Shown: piece by piece, positions 8,563-15,013 of the stretch
Position numbering within the stretch: position 1 is the first letter of the stretch
Layout of the letters: each line of letters opens with the position of its first letter
The notes under the pieces: model-generated
What the model saw: the letters and a program-made list of their open reading frames with translations, nothing else
Database searches by the model: none
What the model was told of the DNA's origin: nothing
NCBI GenBank assembly: GCA_041736465.1
Contig: JBGSTO010000298.1
Coordinates: forward strand, 1-27,439
Length of the DNA: 27,439 nt
DNA from: JAJUJL01 sp041736465
GTDB lineage: Bacteria > Chloroflexota > Anaerolineae > Anaerolineales > UBA4823
Direction of reading: 5' to 3'
Translations under genes and position numbers: made by a program

Positions 8563-9351
8563 TTAATCCAGCGCTACTTCTACCACATCACCCACCCGGG
8601 CTTGCAATCGTTCCGCAGCATCCCCATTGACCACCGAAACAATCAGGTTGCCGGTGCTGCCGTATAGGGCCATCAGCTCGCCTGGAGCCAGCTCGCCAAA
8701 AGTGCAGTATAGCCCGGGAATATCTGCGCCGCACAGCCGTACAACCAGGGGTCTGGGGTCGCCAAGCTGTTCTTTGCGAATATTGGTCGCAATATTACCA
8801 AAGTGGTCAATATGAATCACCTGCCCGCGCCAGCCAGCCTGTGTTCGTTCGGGATGTGCAACGCTAATTCGCACCGGGTCATCGATCGGATCTCCCAGGG
8901 CATCCAGGGGCGTGCCGTTGGCAATTTGCGCCGCGACGGGAGAAAAGATATCGCGCCCGTGGAAAACGTGGCTGACCTCGGGGAGCCAGTACTGCGGGCG
9001 GTTGAGGTGGACGAATTTAACCGGCAGATTTTGGCGTTCCGCCTCTTCCAGCAGATAGGTGATCACCCCGTTATCCGGTCCGACAAAGAACTGGCTGCCC
9101 AATTGCCCCGCCATAGGGCGGCGGGCTGTGCCGACACCCGGATCAACCACAACCACATGCACTGTAAAGGGAGGAAAGTAAGGCGCTGAGCGAGCCAGAA
9201 TCAAGGCCGCCTCGGCGATATTTTGCGGGGCTATGGTATGGCTCAAATCAGCAATTTTTACCTGCGGCGCTATCCGCCAGATAACGCCGCGCATCACCCC
9301 GACATTCCCATCCTTTATTCCGAAGTCAGTCATTAATGTGATGAAGCTCAC
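8563..9351 (-). CDS. S-adenosylmethionine hydrolase (SAM hydroxide adenosyltransferase, DUF62)
   Basis: The 262-residue product belongs to the DUF62/COG1912 family, which hydrolyses S-adenosylmethionine to adenosine and methionine and is related to fluorinase and chlorinase. Visible family motifs are LMTDFGIKDGNVGVMRG at the N-terminus, VVVDPGVGT, FVGPDNGV and IDHFGNIATNI. The GTG at 9351 is preferred because GGGAGG lies 6-7 bases upstream and the family motif begins at once. A longer reading from 9555 would pass through the promoter and leader. It is the first gene of the minus-strand operon, followed after 2 bases by the ECF ATPase. Cytoplasmic, with no signal peptide. The 21-23 residue halogenase insertion was not looked for by alignment, so hydrolase is the default call. 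Confidence 0.9.
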   Translation of the reverse strand: MSFITLMTDFGIKDGNVGVMRGVIWRIAPQVKIADLSHTIAPQNIAEAALILARSAPYFPPFTVHVVVVDPGVGTARRPMAGQLGSQFFVGPDNGVITYLLEEAERQNLPVKFVHLNRPQYWLPEVSHVFHGRDIFSPVAAQIANGTPLDALGDPIDDPVRISVAHPERTQAGWRGQVIHIDHFGNIATNIRKEQLGDPRPLVVRLCGADIPGLYCTFGELAPGELMALYGSTGNLIVSVVNGDAAERLQARVGDVVEVALD

Positions 9352-9430
9352 CAGATCCTCCCAAAGGCCAGCCTGTTTGCAGGCTGAGGCGGGCGTTGTC
9401 TGCCTGCTCTGGCGCACACAAGCGCCATTG
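9352..9430 (-). promoter_or_regulatory. structured 5' leader of the SAM hydrolase-ECF operon
   Basis: The predicted transcript has about 80 untranslated bases. Two perfect hairpins are visible: TGGCGC/GCGCCA with a 6-base loop (9410-9427) and CAGCCTG/CAGGCTG with a 4-base CAAA loop (9369-9386). The second lies just before the GGGAGG ribosome-binding site. A GCAGGC segment (9402-9407) can pair instead with GCCTGC (9379-9384), which would break the second hairpin. This is consistent with a regulatory switch but matches no riboswitch class that I recognise. Confidence 0.4.
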
Positions 9431-9436
9431 AGCAGA

Positions 9437-9465
9437 AATATAGCACGACGACATGGATGCGTCAA
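9437..9465 (-). promoter_or_regulatory. sigma-70-type promoter for the minus-strand operon
   Basis: On the minus strand TTGACG (9465-9460) and TATATT (9442-9437) are separated by exactly 17 bases, close to the consensus for a housekeeping sigma factor. The predicted start near 9430 gives a leader of about 80 bases before the GTG at 9351. It lies in the divergent region opposite the sigma-factor operon. Confidence 0.65.
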
Positions 9466-9531
9466 TATGATAGAATGACTGCGAAGGCACGCCCTGTGCG
9501 CTGCGTAACCTTTTCGCCGAGATTGCATCCA

Positions 9532-10140
9532 ATGAATGAGCAAACATCTACACAAAGCTATTCACTCGCCGCCCTGAAAGCGGGTGATCGGGCTGCTTTT
9601 GCCAGTATGGTTGGAGTGCATTATGAGCTGGTTTATCGCCTGGCGATCAAGATGCTGGGCAACCCTCAAGACGCAGAGGATGTGCTGCAAGAGACGTTCA
9701 TCAAAGCCTTTAAACATGTAAAAGACTTCGATGGTCGCTCCAGTCTCTCTACCTGGCTGTACCGGATCGCCACCAATGAGGCGCTCATGTTCCTGCGGCG
9801 GCGCAATCCGCAGACCTTCTCGATCGACGAGCCAGCCCAAGGCGATGGTCATGATACGGAGCCGCTTCAAATCGTAGACTGGTGCTGTATACCGGAGCAA
9901 GAATTGATGTCCGATGAGGCGCAGCATCACCTGGATCAGGCGATCTCCAGGCTGCCTGTCGGCCTGCGCCTGGTTTTTGTACTGCGCGACATCCAGGGCC
10001 TCTCCACACGCGAAACCGGCGAAGTCCTCGAACTTACAGATACCGCAGTCAAGACCCGCCTATCGCGCGCCAGACTGCATCTGCGGAATGATTTATCGGG
10101 TTATTATCGCGAACGAATGCCCGAAGAAAGGGGCGCCTGA
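9532..10140 (+). CDS. extracytoplasmic-function (ECF) sigma factor
   Basis: The 202-residue protein has the two domains of ECF sigma factors. Region 2 contains DAEDVLQETFIKAFKHV and STWLYRIATNEAL, which bind core polymerase and the -10 element. Region 4 (RLPVGLRLVFVLRDIQGLS...TAVKTRLSRARLHLR) is a helix-turn-helix for the -35 element. The two are joined by an acidic linker with a Cys-Cys-poor stretch. The ATG at 9532 fits the usual family length, but no strong Shine-Dalgarno precedes it, and the frame stays open upstream to 9457. It overlaps the anti-sigma gene by 1 base (TGATG). The regulon probably includes the thiol-redox genes downstream, by analogy with SigR-RsrA systems, but that is inference. 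Confidence 0.92.
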   Translation: MNEQTSTQSYSLAALKAGDRAAFASMVGVHYELVYRLAIKMLGNPQDAEDVLQETFIKAFKHVKDFDGRSSLSTWLYRIATNEALMFLRRRNPQTFSIDEPAQGDGHDTEPLQIVDWCCIPEQELMSDEAQHHLDQAISRLPVGLRLVFVLRDIQGLSTRETGEVLELTDTAVKTRLSRARLHLRNDLSGYYRERMPEERGA

Positions 10141-10388
10141 TGGAAAGTCACAATTGTCGAGATTTACTGGGGTCGCTTTCTGATTACGTGGATGGCGAGC
10201 TGGAAGCGGAGCTGTGCGCACAGCTCGAACAGCACCTGGCGAGCTGTGAAAACTGCCGGATCGTCGTCGACTCGCTGCACAAAACCGTCTATCTCTACCA
10301 GACGACCGCCGCTCAGAGCGGGGTTCCTCAAGGGGTGCGCGAGCGCTTGTTCTCCCGCTTGAATCTGGATGAATTTCTAAAAAAGTAA
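10140..10388 (+). CDS. small soluble zinc-binding anti-sigma factor (zf-HC2)
   Basis: This 82-residue protein has the zinc-binding anti-sigma pattern His-x3-Cys-x2-Cys (His32, Cys36, Cys39 in HLASCENC) with an upstream ligand candidate Cys6, followed by an amphipathic C-terminal part. There is no membrane segment, so it is a cytoplasmic anti-sigma like RsrA or ChrR rather than a membrane sensor. Such proteins hold the sigma factor and release it when the zinc-Cys site is oxidised or loses zinc. The ATG overlaps the TGA of the sigma gene by 1 base, giving the 1:1 coupling typical of these pairs. A thiol-oxidation signal is likely from the motif and the downstream genes but is not proven. Confidence 0.87.
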   Translation: MESHNCRDLLGSLSDYVDGELEAELCAQLEQHLASCENCRIVVDSLHKTVYLYQTTAAQSGVPQGVRERLFSRLNLDEFLKK

Positions 10389-10438
10389 CCCTCCAGCCGC
10401 GACCTTTCTGCCAATCTTGCATCTAAGGTAAGTGCGTG

Positions 10439-10645
10439 ATGATCGAGCAACTGCCGGCGAGAAAGCTTCCCCGCCAGGAAATGCTGGCCCTTGAATTGGA
10501 AGACCCAGCCATGGCAAAGCTGCCCCACGAACTGCGCTCTGGCGATTTGTGCCCGCAGTGCAAAGAAGGCAGGCTCGATTATGATGGCATGCTCAACCTC
10601 TCCTGTCCGGTATGTGCTTATGCAGTGGGCGGGTGTTTTACCTGA
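10439..10645 (+). CDS. small zinc-ribbon protein, function unknown
   Basis: The 68-residue product has two Cys pairs, CPQC and CPVC, about 18 residues apart in its C-terminal half, consistent with a rubredoxin-like or zinc-ribbon fold. A further Cys lies three residues from the C-terminus (GGCFT). The N-terminal half is charged and probably helical. The ATG at 10439 follows AAGG at a suitable distance, and a GTG immediately before it (10436) is an alternative. It lies between the anti-sigma gene and the PDO gene in the same direction. Zinc versus iron binding and any partner are not determinable. The gene is short but has a ribosome site, good codon use and an ordered Cys pattern. Confidence 0.7.
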   Translation: MIEQLPARKLPRQEMLALELEDPAMAKLPHELRSGDLCPQCKEGRLDYDGMLNLSCPVCAYAVGGCFT

Positions 10646-10659
10646 TAACGAAAACTAAT

Positions 10660-10674
10660 TGCCCCGGTGGGGCA
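10660..10674 (+). other. small hairpin upstream of the PDO ribosome site
   Basis: TGCCCC and GGGGCA form a perfect 6-bp stem around a 3-base GGT loop, ending 4 bases before the AAGGAG of the selenoprotein gene. There is no U-run. It may shield the ribosome site or be incidental. Confidence 0.35.
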
Positions 10675-10692
10675 GACAAGGAGCGACCATAA

Positions 10693-11373
10693 ATGAGTGA
10701 AAAACTGCTGAGTGAGGACATCGTCCGGCAGCTCAAAGATGTTTTCAACCAGCTTCAAAACCCGGTAGAAGTATTATTCTTCGGGAGCAAGAACGACTGC
10801 GAGTATTGCGACGATACCCGCCAACTGGTCGAAGAGCTGGTGGCAGTCTCAGATAAACTAAATCTGCAGGTCCACGACATGCAGGAGCAGGCTGAGTTGG
10901 CGCGCCAGTACAATGTGGACAAGGCTCCGGGTTTGGTGTTGGCAGCACGTGACGGCGACCGGATTGTCGATTACGGTGTACGTTTTGCTGGCATCCCCTC
11001 CGGTCACGAGTTCAGCTCACTGGTACATGATCTGGTGCTGGTGTCCAGCCGCGACTCGGGTCTCAGCCCGCAGACCCGCCAATTCCTGGCCGAGCTGAAA
11101 GAGCCGCTTCTGCTGCAAGTCTACGTAACCCCCACCTGACCGTACTGCCCGCGAGCCGTGGTGCTCGCTCATCAGATGGCATTGGAAAGCCCAATGGTGC
11201 AGGCTGAAATGGTCGAGGCAATGGAGTTCCAGGAGCTTTCGCACCGCCATCACGTCAGCGGCGTGCCCCAAACCACCATCAATGATGGCGCTGCGCACGT
11301 AGTTGGCGCTGTACCGGAAAGCAACCTGCTGGCAGAAATTATGAAAGTGGTATCCAAGAAGAAATCCTCTTGA
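10693..11373 (+). CDS. selenocysteine-containing protein disulfide oxidoreductase (PDO, glutaredoxin-like)
   Basis: Read through the in-frame TGA at 11137-11139, this is one 226-residue protein made of two thioredoxin folds, the normal size of the PDO family. The first fold has active site CEYC (36-39). The second has U-P-Y-C at 149-152, where relatives have CPYC. The residues before it (LQVYVTPT) and after it (PYCPRAVVLAH, then VEAMEF and the cis-proline loop VSGVPQT) follow the PDO pattern without a break. A SECIS-like hairpin follows the TGA. The start has AAGGAG 8-9 bases upstream. PDOs reduce or shuffle protein disulfides in the cytoplasm and can accept electrons from thioredoxin reductase. 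A Sec in the C-terminal site should increase its reactivity. The alternatives are a Cys-to-stop mutation or sequencing error; the hairpin, intact frame and perfect position argue against these. Confidence 0.85.
11137..11168 (+). promoter_or_regulatory. UGA (Sec) codon and candidate bacterial SECIS element
   Basis: The TGA at 11137-11139 is followed 11 bases later by a perfect 6-bp stem, GCGAGC (11151-11156) with GCTCGC (11163-11168), enclosing the 6-base loop CGTGGT. Seventeen bases separate the TGA from the loop and the second loop base is G. Both features fit the description of bacterial SECIS elements, with a minimal upper stem, G among the first two loop bases and a UGA-to-loop distance of about 16-37. 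No folding program was run. Confidence 0.75.
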
Positions 11374-11394
11374 AAGACTTCTTAAGGTGAGTTG

Positions 11395-11652
11395 ATGAAA
11401 GATGACAAAACGAAATACCCGCGAGTGATCCTGTTCACTACGCCATCCTGCTCCTACTGCCGCCTGGCGAAGAATTATCTGCGCCAGCGCGGTGTGCCCT
11501 TCAAGGATGTAGATGTCTCTAAAGATGCAACCGCTGCCCGGGATATGGTACGGCGCAGCGGACAGCAAGGTGTGCCGGTAATCGACGTTGGTGGTAAGAT
11601 CATTGTGGGCTTCGACCGCCCCAAGCTGGACCGCTCTTTGGGGCTCAGCTAG
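11395..11652 (+). CDS. glutaredoxin-like (NrdH-type) redox protein
   Basis: This 85-residue protein is a single thioredoxin fold of glutaredoxin or NrdH size. It has the active site CSYC in the segment FTTPSCSYCRLAKNYL, the cis-proline loop QGVPVIDVG and the GFD segment that follows it in the family. It would reduce disulfides on partners such as ribonucleotide reductase or peroxiredoxins. The ATG at 11395 follows AAGGTGA. It lies 21 bases after the selenoprotein gene and is surely co-transcribed. CSYC differs from the CPYC of classic glutaredoxins, so the electron donor (glutathione, another thiol or the neighbouring PDO) is open. Confidence 0.9.
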   Translation: MKDDKTKYPRVILFTTPSCSYCRLAKNYLRQRGVPFKDVDVSKDATAARDMVRRSGQQGVPVIDVGGKIIVGFDRPKLDRSLGLS

Positions 11653-11670
11653 CCGCGAGGAAAAACGAGA

Positions 11671-12045
11671 ATGATGAAAATTGCTGCAGTCACTCAGGAT
11701 AGGCTTTCATTGAGCAGCCATTTCGGCATGGCGCCCGAATACTGCGTTTACACCGTTGAGGATGGGCGCATCACCGGCGAGGAGACGCGCCTCAAACCCT
11801 ACCACGGCCAGCACCCCGATCATCAAGAGCAGCATGCCCATGATGGGCACGGGCATGCAGATATGTTTGCACCCATCGCGGACTGCCAGGTGCTGCTGTG
11901 CGGCGGCATGGGAGACCCGGCATATCAAAAGGCTCTGCAGGCAGGCCTGGAAGTTGTGCTCACCAGCGGCGCTCTACCAGATGTGGTGCAGTCTTACCTG
12001 CAAGGGCGCGTGATCAGCGATCTTCGCCGGGTGCACCAGCATTAG
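11671..12045 (+). CDS. dinitrogenase iron-molybdenum cofactor biosynthesis domain protein (NifX/NifB-C family)
   Basis: The 124-residue product has the NifX/NifB-C fold pattern: an N-terminal MKIAAVTQD strand, SSHFGMAPEY, a DCQVLLCGGMGDPAYQ segment and a C-terminal VVLTSG-type strand. The family binds iron-sulfur or metal clusters, and outside nitrogen fixation its role is mostly unknown. A His-rich stretch at about 45-66 (GQHPDHQEQHAHDGHGHAD) is inserted and could bind Zn, Ni or Fe. No nif genes are in the window, so nitrogenase maturation is not implied. Two ATG codons in a row (11671, 11674) can serve as the start. It ends in His (VHQH). Co-directional with the redox genes on both sides. 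Confidence 0.87.
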   Translation: MMKIAAVTQDRLSLSSHFGMAPEYCVYTVEDGRITGEETRLKPYHGQHPDHQEQHAHDGHGHADMFAPIADCQVLLCGGMGDPAYQKALQAGLEVVLTSGALPDVVQSYLQGRVISDLRRVHQH

Positions 12046-12079
12046 GCCTGGCAGCACTGCACGTCTCAGGAGAACCGGC

Positions 12080-12664
12080 ATGGCAAATCGATCTCATGCC
12101 AATAAACAACGACACAATTCATCCCAGATTATCGCCATGGGCTTGATCGGCGCCGGTCTTTTGATCATCGGCGTGGTTGCGCTGATTGCGCTGCCGCGCA
12201 ACGGCGTCTCTGCTCAGGACGAGGAACGGTCCGCTATCCCGGTGATCGTTGATTTTCCTGCTCCAGAGCTGGCGCTCACCGACCTGCAAGGCAGCCCAAC
12301 CTCGTTGGATGACTACCTCGGCCAGTGGGTGCTGGTCAATAACTGGGCCACCTGGTGCCCGCCCTGCAAGGCAGAGATGCCTACCCTGCAGGCTTACTAT
12401 GAAGATCATCGCGAACAGGGCTTTGTGATCATCGCGATCGATGCCGGCGATCCTGTCCCTGAAGTAGCCGACTTTGTGAAAAGCTACGGCCTTACCTTTC
12501 CGGTCTGGCCAGATCCCGAAGAGGCCGCTATCAGCGCCTTCCGCAATAACGCTCTGCCCAGCTCATACCTGATCGACCGGAAAGGCAACGTTCGCCTGGC
12601 CTGGAGCGGCGCAATCAGCCGCAGCGTTTTAGAACGATATGTAACCCCCCTTCTGGAGGATTAA
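12080..12664 (+). CDS. membrane-anchored TlpA/ResA-like thioredoxin
   Basis: The 194-residue protein starts with a charged segment and one membrane helix (about 17-38), followed by an extracytoplasmic thioredoxin fold with FPAPELALTDLQG, the active site WCPPC (92-96, in NNWATWCPPCKAEMP) and a cis-proline loop (ALPSSYLID). TlpA/ResA proteins reduce disulfides in exported or cytochrome-biogenesis proteins outside the membrane, fed by CcdA/DsbD. Neither feeder is in the window. The ATG has AGGAG 8 bases upstream. Placed between cytoplasmic redox genes, it extends the operon's reach to the outer face of the membrane. Confidence 0.93.
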   Translation: MANRSHANKQRHNSSQIIAMGLIGAGLLIIGVVALIALPRNGVSAQDEERSAIPVIVDFPAPELALTDLQGSPTSLDDYLGQWVLVNNWATWCPPCKAEMPTLQAYYEDHREQGFVIIAIDAGDPVPEVADFVKSYGLTFPVWPDPEEAAISAFRNNALPSSYLIDRKGNVRLAWSGAISRSVLERYVTPLLED

Positions 12665-12665
12665 T

Positions 12666-13142
12666 TTGGACGCCAAAGTTACCTGGAAACAGCGCCTTAG
12701 CTTCACCGGCACAGCCAGTTCCGGCTTCGGCGTGCCGTTAGGCGCTGAAACAACTGTAGGCGGCGAGGAAGATGGCTTCCGCCCGATGGAATTGATCGCT
12801 GCAGGGCTGGCTGGCTGTACAGCTATGGATGTGATCTCTATTTTGCAGAAGAAACGCCAGCAGGTTACCGCCTTCGAAGTGCAAATTCACACCGCACGCG
12901 CTGGGGAACACCCCAAGGTCTTTACCAGCGCAGTAATCGATTACATCCTCACCGGCACCAACCTGGACGAGGCTGCCGTGCGGCGGGCGATTGAGCTCTC
13001 TGCTGAACGCTACTGCCCGGCGCAAGCCATGTTCAAAAACGTTTTCCCGATGAGCCTGCATTACCATATCTACGAGGAGCAGGGCGGCGAACGAGCCTTG
13101 ATAGCCTCCGGGGAATACGTGCCGGTTTCTGCCCAGGTATAG
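12666..13142 (+). CDS. OsmC/Ohr-family protein
   Basis: This 158-residue protein is of OsmC/YhfA type. Cys51 (in AAGLAGCTAMDV) and Cys117 (in SAERYCPAQAMF) are the two conserved active-site thiols. Family members act as thiol-dependent peroxidases on organic hydroperoxides or as sulfur/thiol-handling enzymes. The start is a TTG at 12666 with GGAGG 7 bases upstream; it lies 1 base after the TlpA stop, so translation is coupled. Whether it acts on peroxides or persulfides cannot be told, but the rhodanese next door favours some sulfur link. Confidence 0.92.
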   Translation: MDAKVTWKQRLSFTGTASSGFGVPLGAETTVGGEEDGFRPMELIAAGLAGCTAMDVISILQKKRQQVTAFEVQIHTARAGEHPKVFTSAVIDYILTGTNLDEAAVRRAIELSAERYCPAQAMFKNVFPMSLHYHIYEEQGGERALIASGEYVPVSAQV

Positions 13143-13158
13143 CTCCGGCTGATTGATC

Positions 13159-13521
13159 ATGAGATTGCCTTCTTTGTGGTGGCTGCCGTTCGGCCAGGCG
13201 CCGGAAATTTCGGCGCAAGATCTGCGCCGCTGGCTGGATGAGGGCCGCCCTATCCAGGTGGCAGATGCCCGCACCGCCCTCGAATTCAACCAGGGAACGA
13301 TCAGCGACGCGCAGCACGCGCCGCTGGCAGAGATGCCTGCTTCCCTGGAGCGGCTGAAATTTGATCCCGCGCTGCCGGTGATCATGCTGTGCCTGAGCGG
13401 GCACCGCAGCATCCCCGGCACCCGCTGGCTACGTGCCCGCGGCTACCAGGCTTTCAGCCTGGAGGGCGGCATCTTGGCCTGGAAGCGGGCCGGTTTTCCT
13501 TTAGACGCGCCCCGCAGATAA
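13159..13521 (+). CDS. rhodanese-domain protein
   Basis: This 120-residue single-domain rhodanese has the conserved DAR of strand 2 (QVADARTALEF) and the active-site loop CLSGHRS with Cys78. It would transfer or reduce persulfide sulfur from thiosulfate or a carrier, probably in the cytoplasm. The N-terminus MRLPSLWWLPFG is hydrophobic but has no clear cleavage site. Start choice between ATG 13159 and TTG 13153 is uncertain because no good ribosome site is seen. It is the last gene of the redox operon and converges with the MFS gene, 20 bases away. No clear terminator hairpin is visible in that gap. Confidence 0.9.
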   Translation: MRLPSLWWLPFGQAPEISAQDLRRWLDEGRPIQVADARTALEFNQGTISDAQHAPLAEMPASLERLKFDPALPVIMLCLSGHRSIPGTRWLRARGYQAFSLEGGILAWKRAGFPLDAPRR

Positions 13522-13541
13522 TTTCCCCGGCCCAACGCCAG

Positions 13542-14906
13542 CTAATCTGCCGGAACTGCCGCCGGTTCCGCATCGACTGCCGCCGGCGCCAGCTGGTCGT
13601 GATCTGGCAGGATCGCTTCTGCATTGCGCACCGCCGGGGTAAGGTAGCCGCCGATGCTCACCAGCACTGCCAGCAGCCCTCCGGCAATAAACATCAGCGC
13701 CATACCAGAACCGGGGCCGCTGCCCACCAGCCCGCTGAAGACGCTTGCCAGGGGCGTCTGTGCCTGCATGGCTGGCTCCAATACCCGGTCGGCCAACGGA
13801 CCGGCAATCAACATGGATAAGGGGTTGATAAACCAGGCAATCAACCGCCGGATAGAAAAGACACGGCCTTGTAAATCTGGCGCTACCTTGGATTGCCAGA
13901 TCGACTGGTTGGATCCGTTGATGATTGGGATAAAGAAGGCATGGAAAAAGCTGGCAGCAGCCCAGAAAGGCAGGCTGCGCCCTATCCCCATCAGCACCGG
14001 ACCCATCAAGCTGCTGAGCGCCCAACCAAACAGCACCCCGTACACCCGCTTTTTTGGACCGCCCCAGGCGCTCATCACCAGGCCGCCAACCACGCCCCCA
14101 ATCGCGCCCGCCGAGTTGGAAGCTCCCAGCACCAGCTCGTTGTTGCCCGAGCTGGCCAAAATCATGGCTGCCACCACCGCGTAGGGTACACCGATGACAA
14201 AATTACCCAATAAAAAGACAATCTGCAAACCCAGCAGGCTGGGCCGCGCCAGGATATAGTGTAAGCCGTACATCGCTTCACTCAGCAGGCTGCCCTGGCT
14301 CTTTTGGCCTTCCAGGGTGCGTTTCGGCTGAGGCACATTCACAACCAGCAGCGCTCCAACGGCAAACACAAACGTGATCACATCGATCAACAGGATGCCG
14401 TTCAAGCCGATCACGCCCAGCAGCGCGCCCGCCAGCATGGGCGCAAAGATTCCCGAGCCAGATTCTGCCAGCGACATCATCCCATTGGCGCGGCCATACT
14501 GCTCCTTGGGCAGCATGGTCGTAATCGCCGCCGAATAAGCCGGGAACTGAAAGCCTTGAAAAATACCCTGGACGCTGAGGCCGATATATAAATGCCAGAT
14601 CTCCAGGTTTCCCGACACGTGCAGGGCCAGAAAGCCCAATGTGACCACGCCCGCCGCCAGGTCGCTGAGCATCATCATTAATTTCCGGTTGCTGCGGTCA
14701 ACGATGGCGCCCGCAAACGGACTAAAAATAAGCATGGGGGTTATAAAGAAGAATCCGGCCAAAGCCAGGACGGTAGCTTGCTGAGTGCGTTCATACGCCC
14801 AGATCGTGAGGGCAAACCCGCTCATGGCAGAGCCCAACAGGGAAACAATTTGTCCGATCCATACCAGGGTAAAACCAAGCATGCCAGAAGGTTGTTTCTT
14901 GTCCAT
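13542..14906 (-). CDS. MFS transporter, drug-efflux-like (MefA/EntS-type)
   Basis: The 454-residue membrane protein has about 12 hydrophobic helices in two halves. It has the MFS loop 2-3 signature in variant form (FAGAIVDRSNRK), a second-half equivalent (IAGPLADR) and the start MLGFTLVWIGQIVSLLGSAM typical of macrolide-efflux-type MFS proteins. The substrate is unknown. The ATG at 14906 is chosen because AAGAGGAA precedes it by 7-8 bases; the frame stays open upstream to 14975 but without family similarity. It is divergent from the LysM protein gene and convergent with the redox operon, so it appears to be a single-gene unit. Confidence 0.9.
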   Translation of the reverse strand: MDKKQPSGMLGFTLVWIGQIVSLLGSAMSGFALTIWAYERTQQATVLALAGFFFITPMLIFSPFAGAIVDRSNRKLMMMLSDLAAGVVTLGFLALHVSGNLEIWHLYIGLSVQGIFQGFQFPAYSAAITTMLPKEQYGRANGMMSLAESGSGIFAPMLAGALLGVIGLNGILLIDVITFVFAVGALLVVNVPQPKRTLEGQKSQGSLLSEAMYGLHYILARPSLLGLQIVFLLGNFVIGVPYAVVAAMILASSGNNELVLGASNSAGAIGGVVGGLVMSAWGGPKKRVYGVLFGWALSSLMGPVLMGIGRSLPFWAAASFFHAFFIPIINGSNQSIWQSKVAPDLQGRVFSIRRLIAWFINPLSMLIAGPLADRVLEPAMQAQTPLASVFSGLVGSGPGSGMALMFIAGGLLAVLVSIGGYLTPAVRNAEAILPDHDQLAPAAVDAEPAAVPAD

Positions 14907-15013
14907 CAAGCTATTCCTCTTTTCTGGAACTATTTTATTCTCACCATCGTCTTCACTGTATTGCGAGGAAAGCAACCTTGCGAAATATCAACAATTATCC
15001 TGGAGGTAATACC

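Noticed and set aside
9352..9430. Known SAM riboswitch ahead of the SAM hydrolase.
   Set aside because: The leader is only about 80 bases and I could not find the core features of the SAM-I, SAM-II or SAM-IV classes. Only an unspecific structured leader is claimed.
9466..9471. TATGAT as the -10 box of a plus-strand promoter for the sigma-factor operon.
   Set aside because: No acceptable -35 sequence lies 16-18 bases upstream, and the bases overlap the better minus-strand promoter. The sigma operon may use an ECF-type promoter that I could not identify.
11158..11373. Separate 71-residue gene starting at GTG 11158, with a 148-residue gene ending at 11139.
   Set aside because: The two are in the same frame, the first stops exactly at the active-site Cys position and the second would begin inside a thioredoxin fold without its active site. 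No ribosome site precedes 11158. One recoded gene explains all of this.
10693..11373. Pseudogene by nonsense mutation.
   Set aside because: There is only one stop, at the single position where Sec is functional, with a SECIS-like hairpin in place and no other damage. It remains the main alternative and is noted in the finding.
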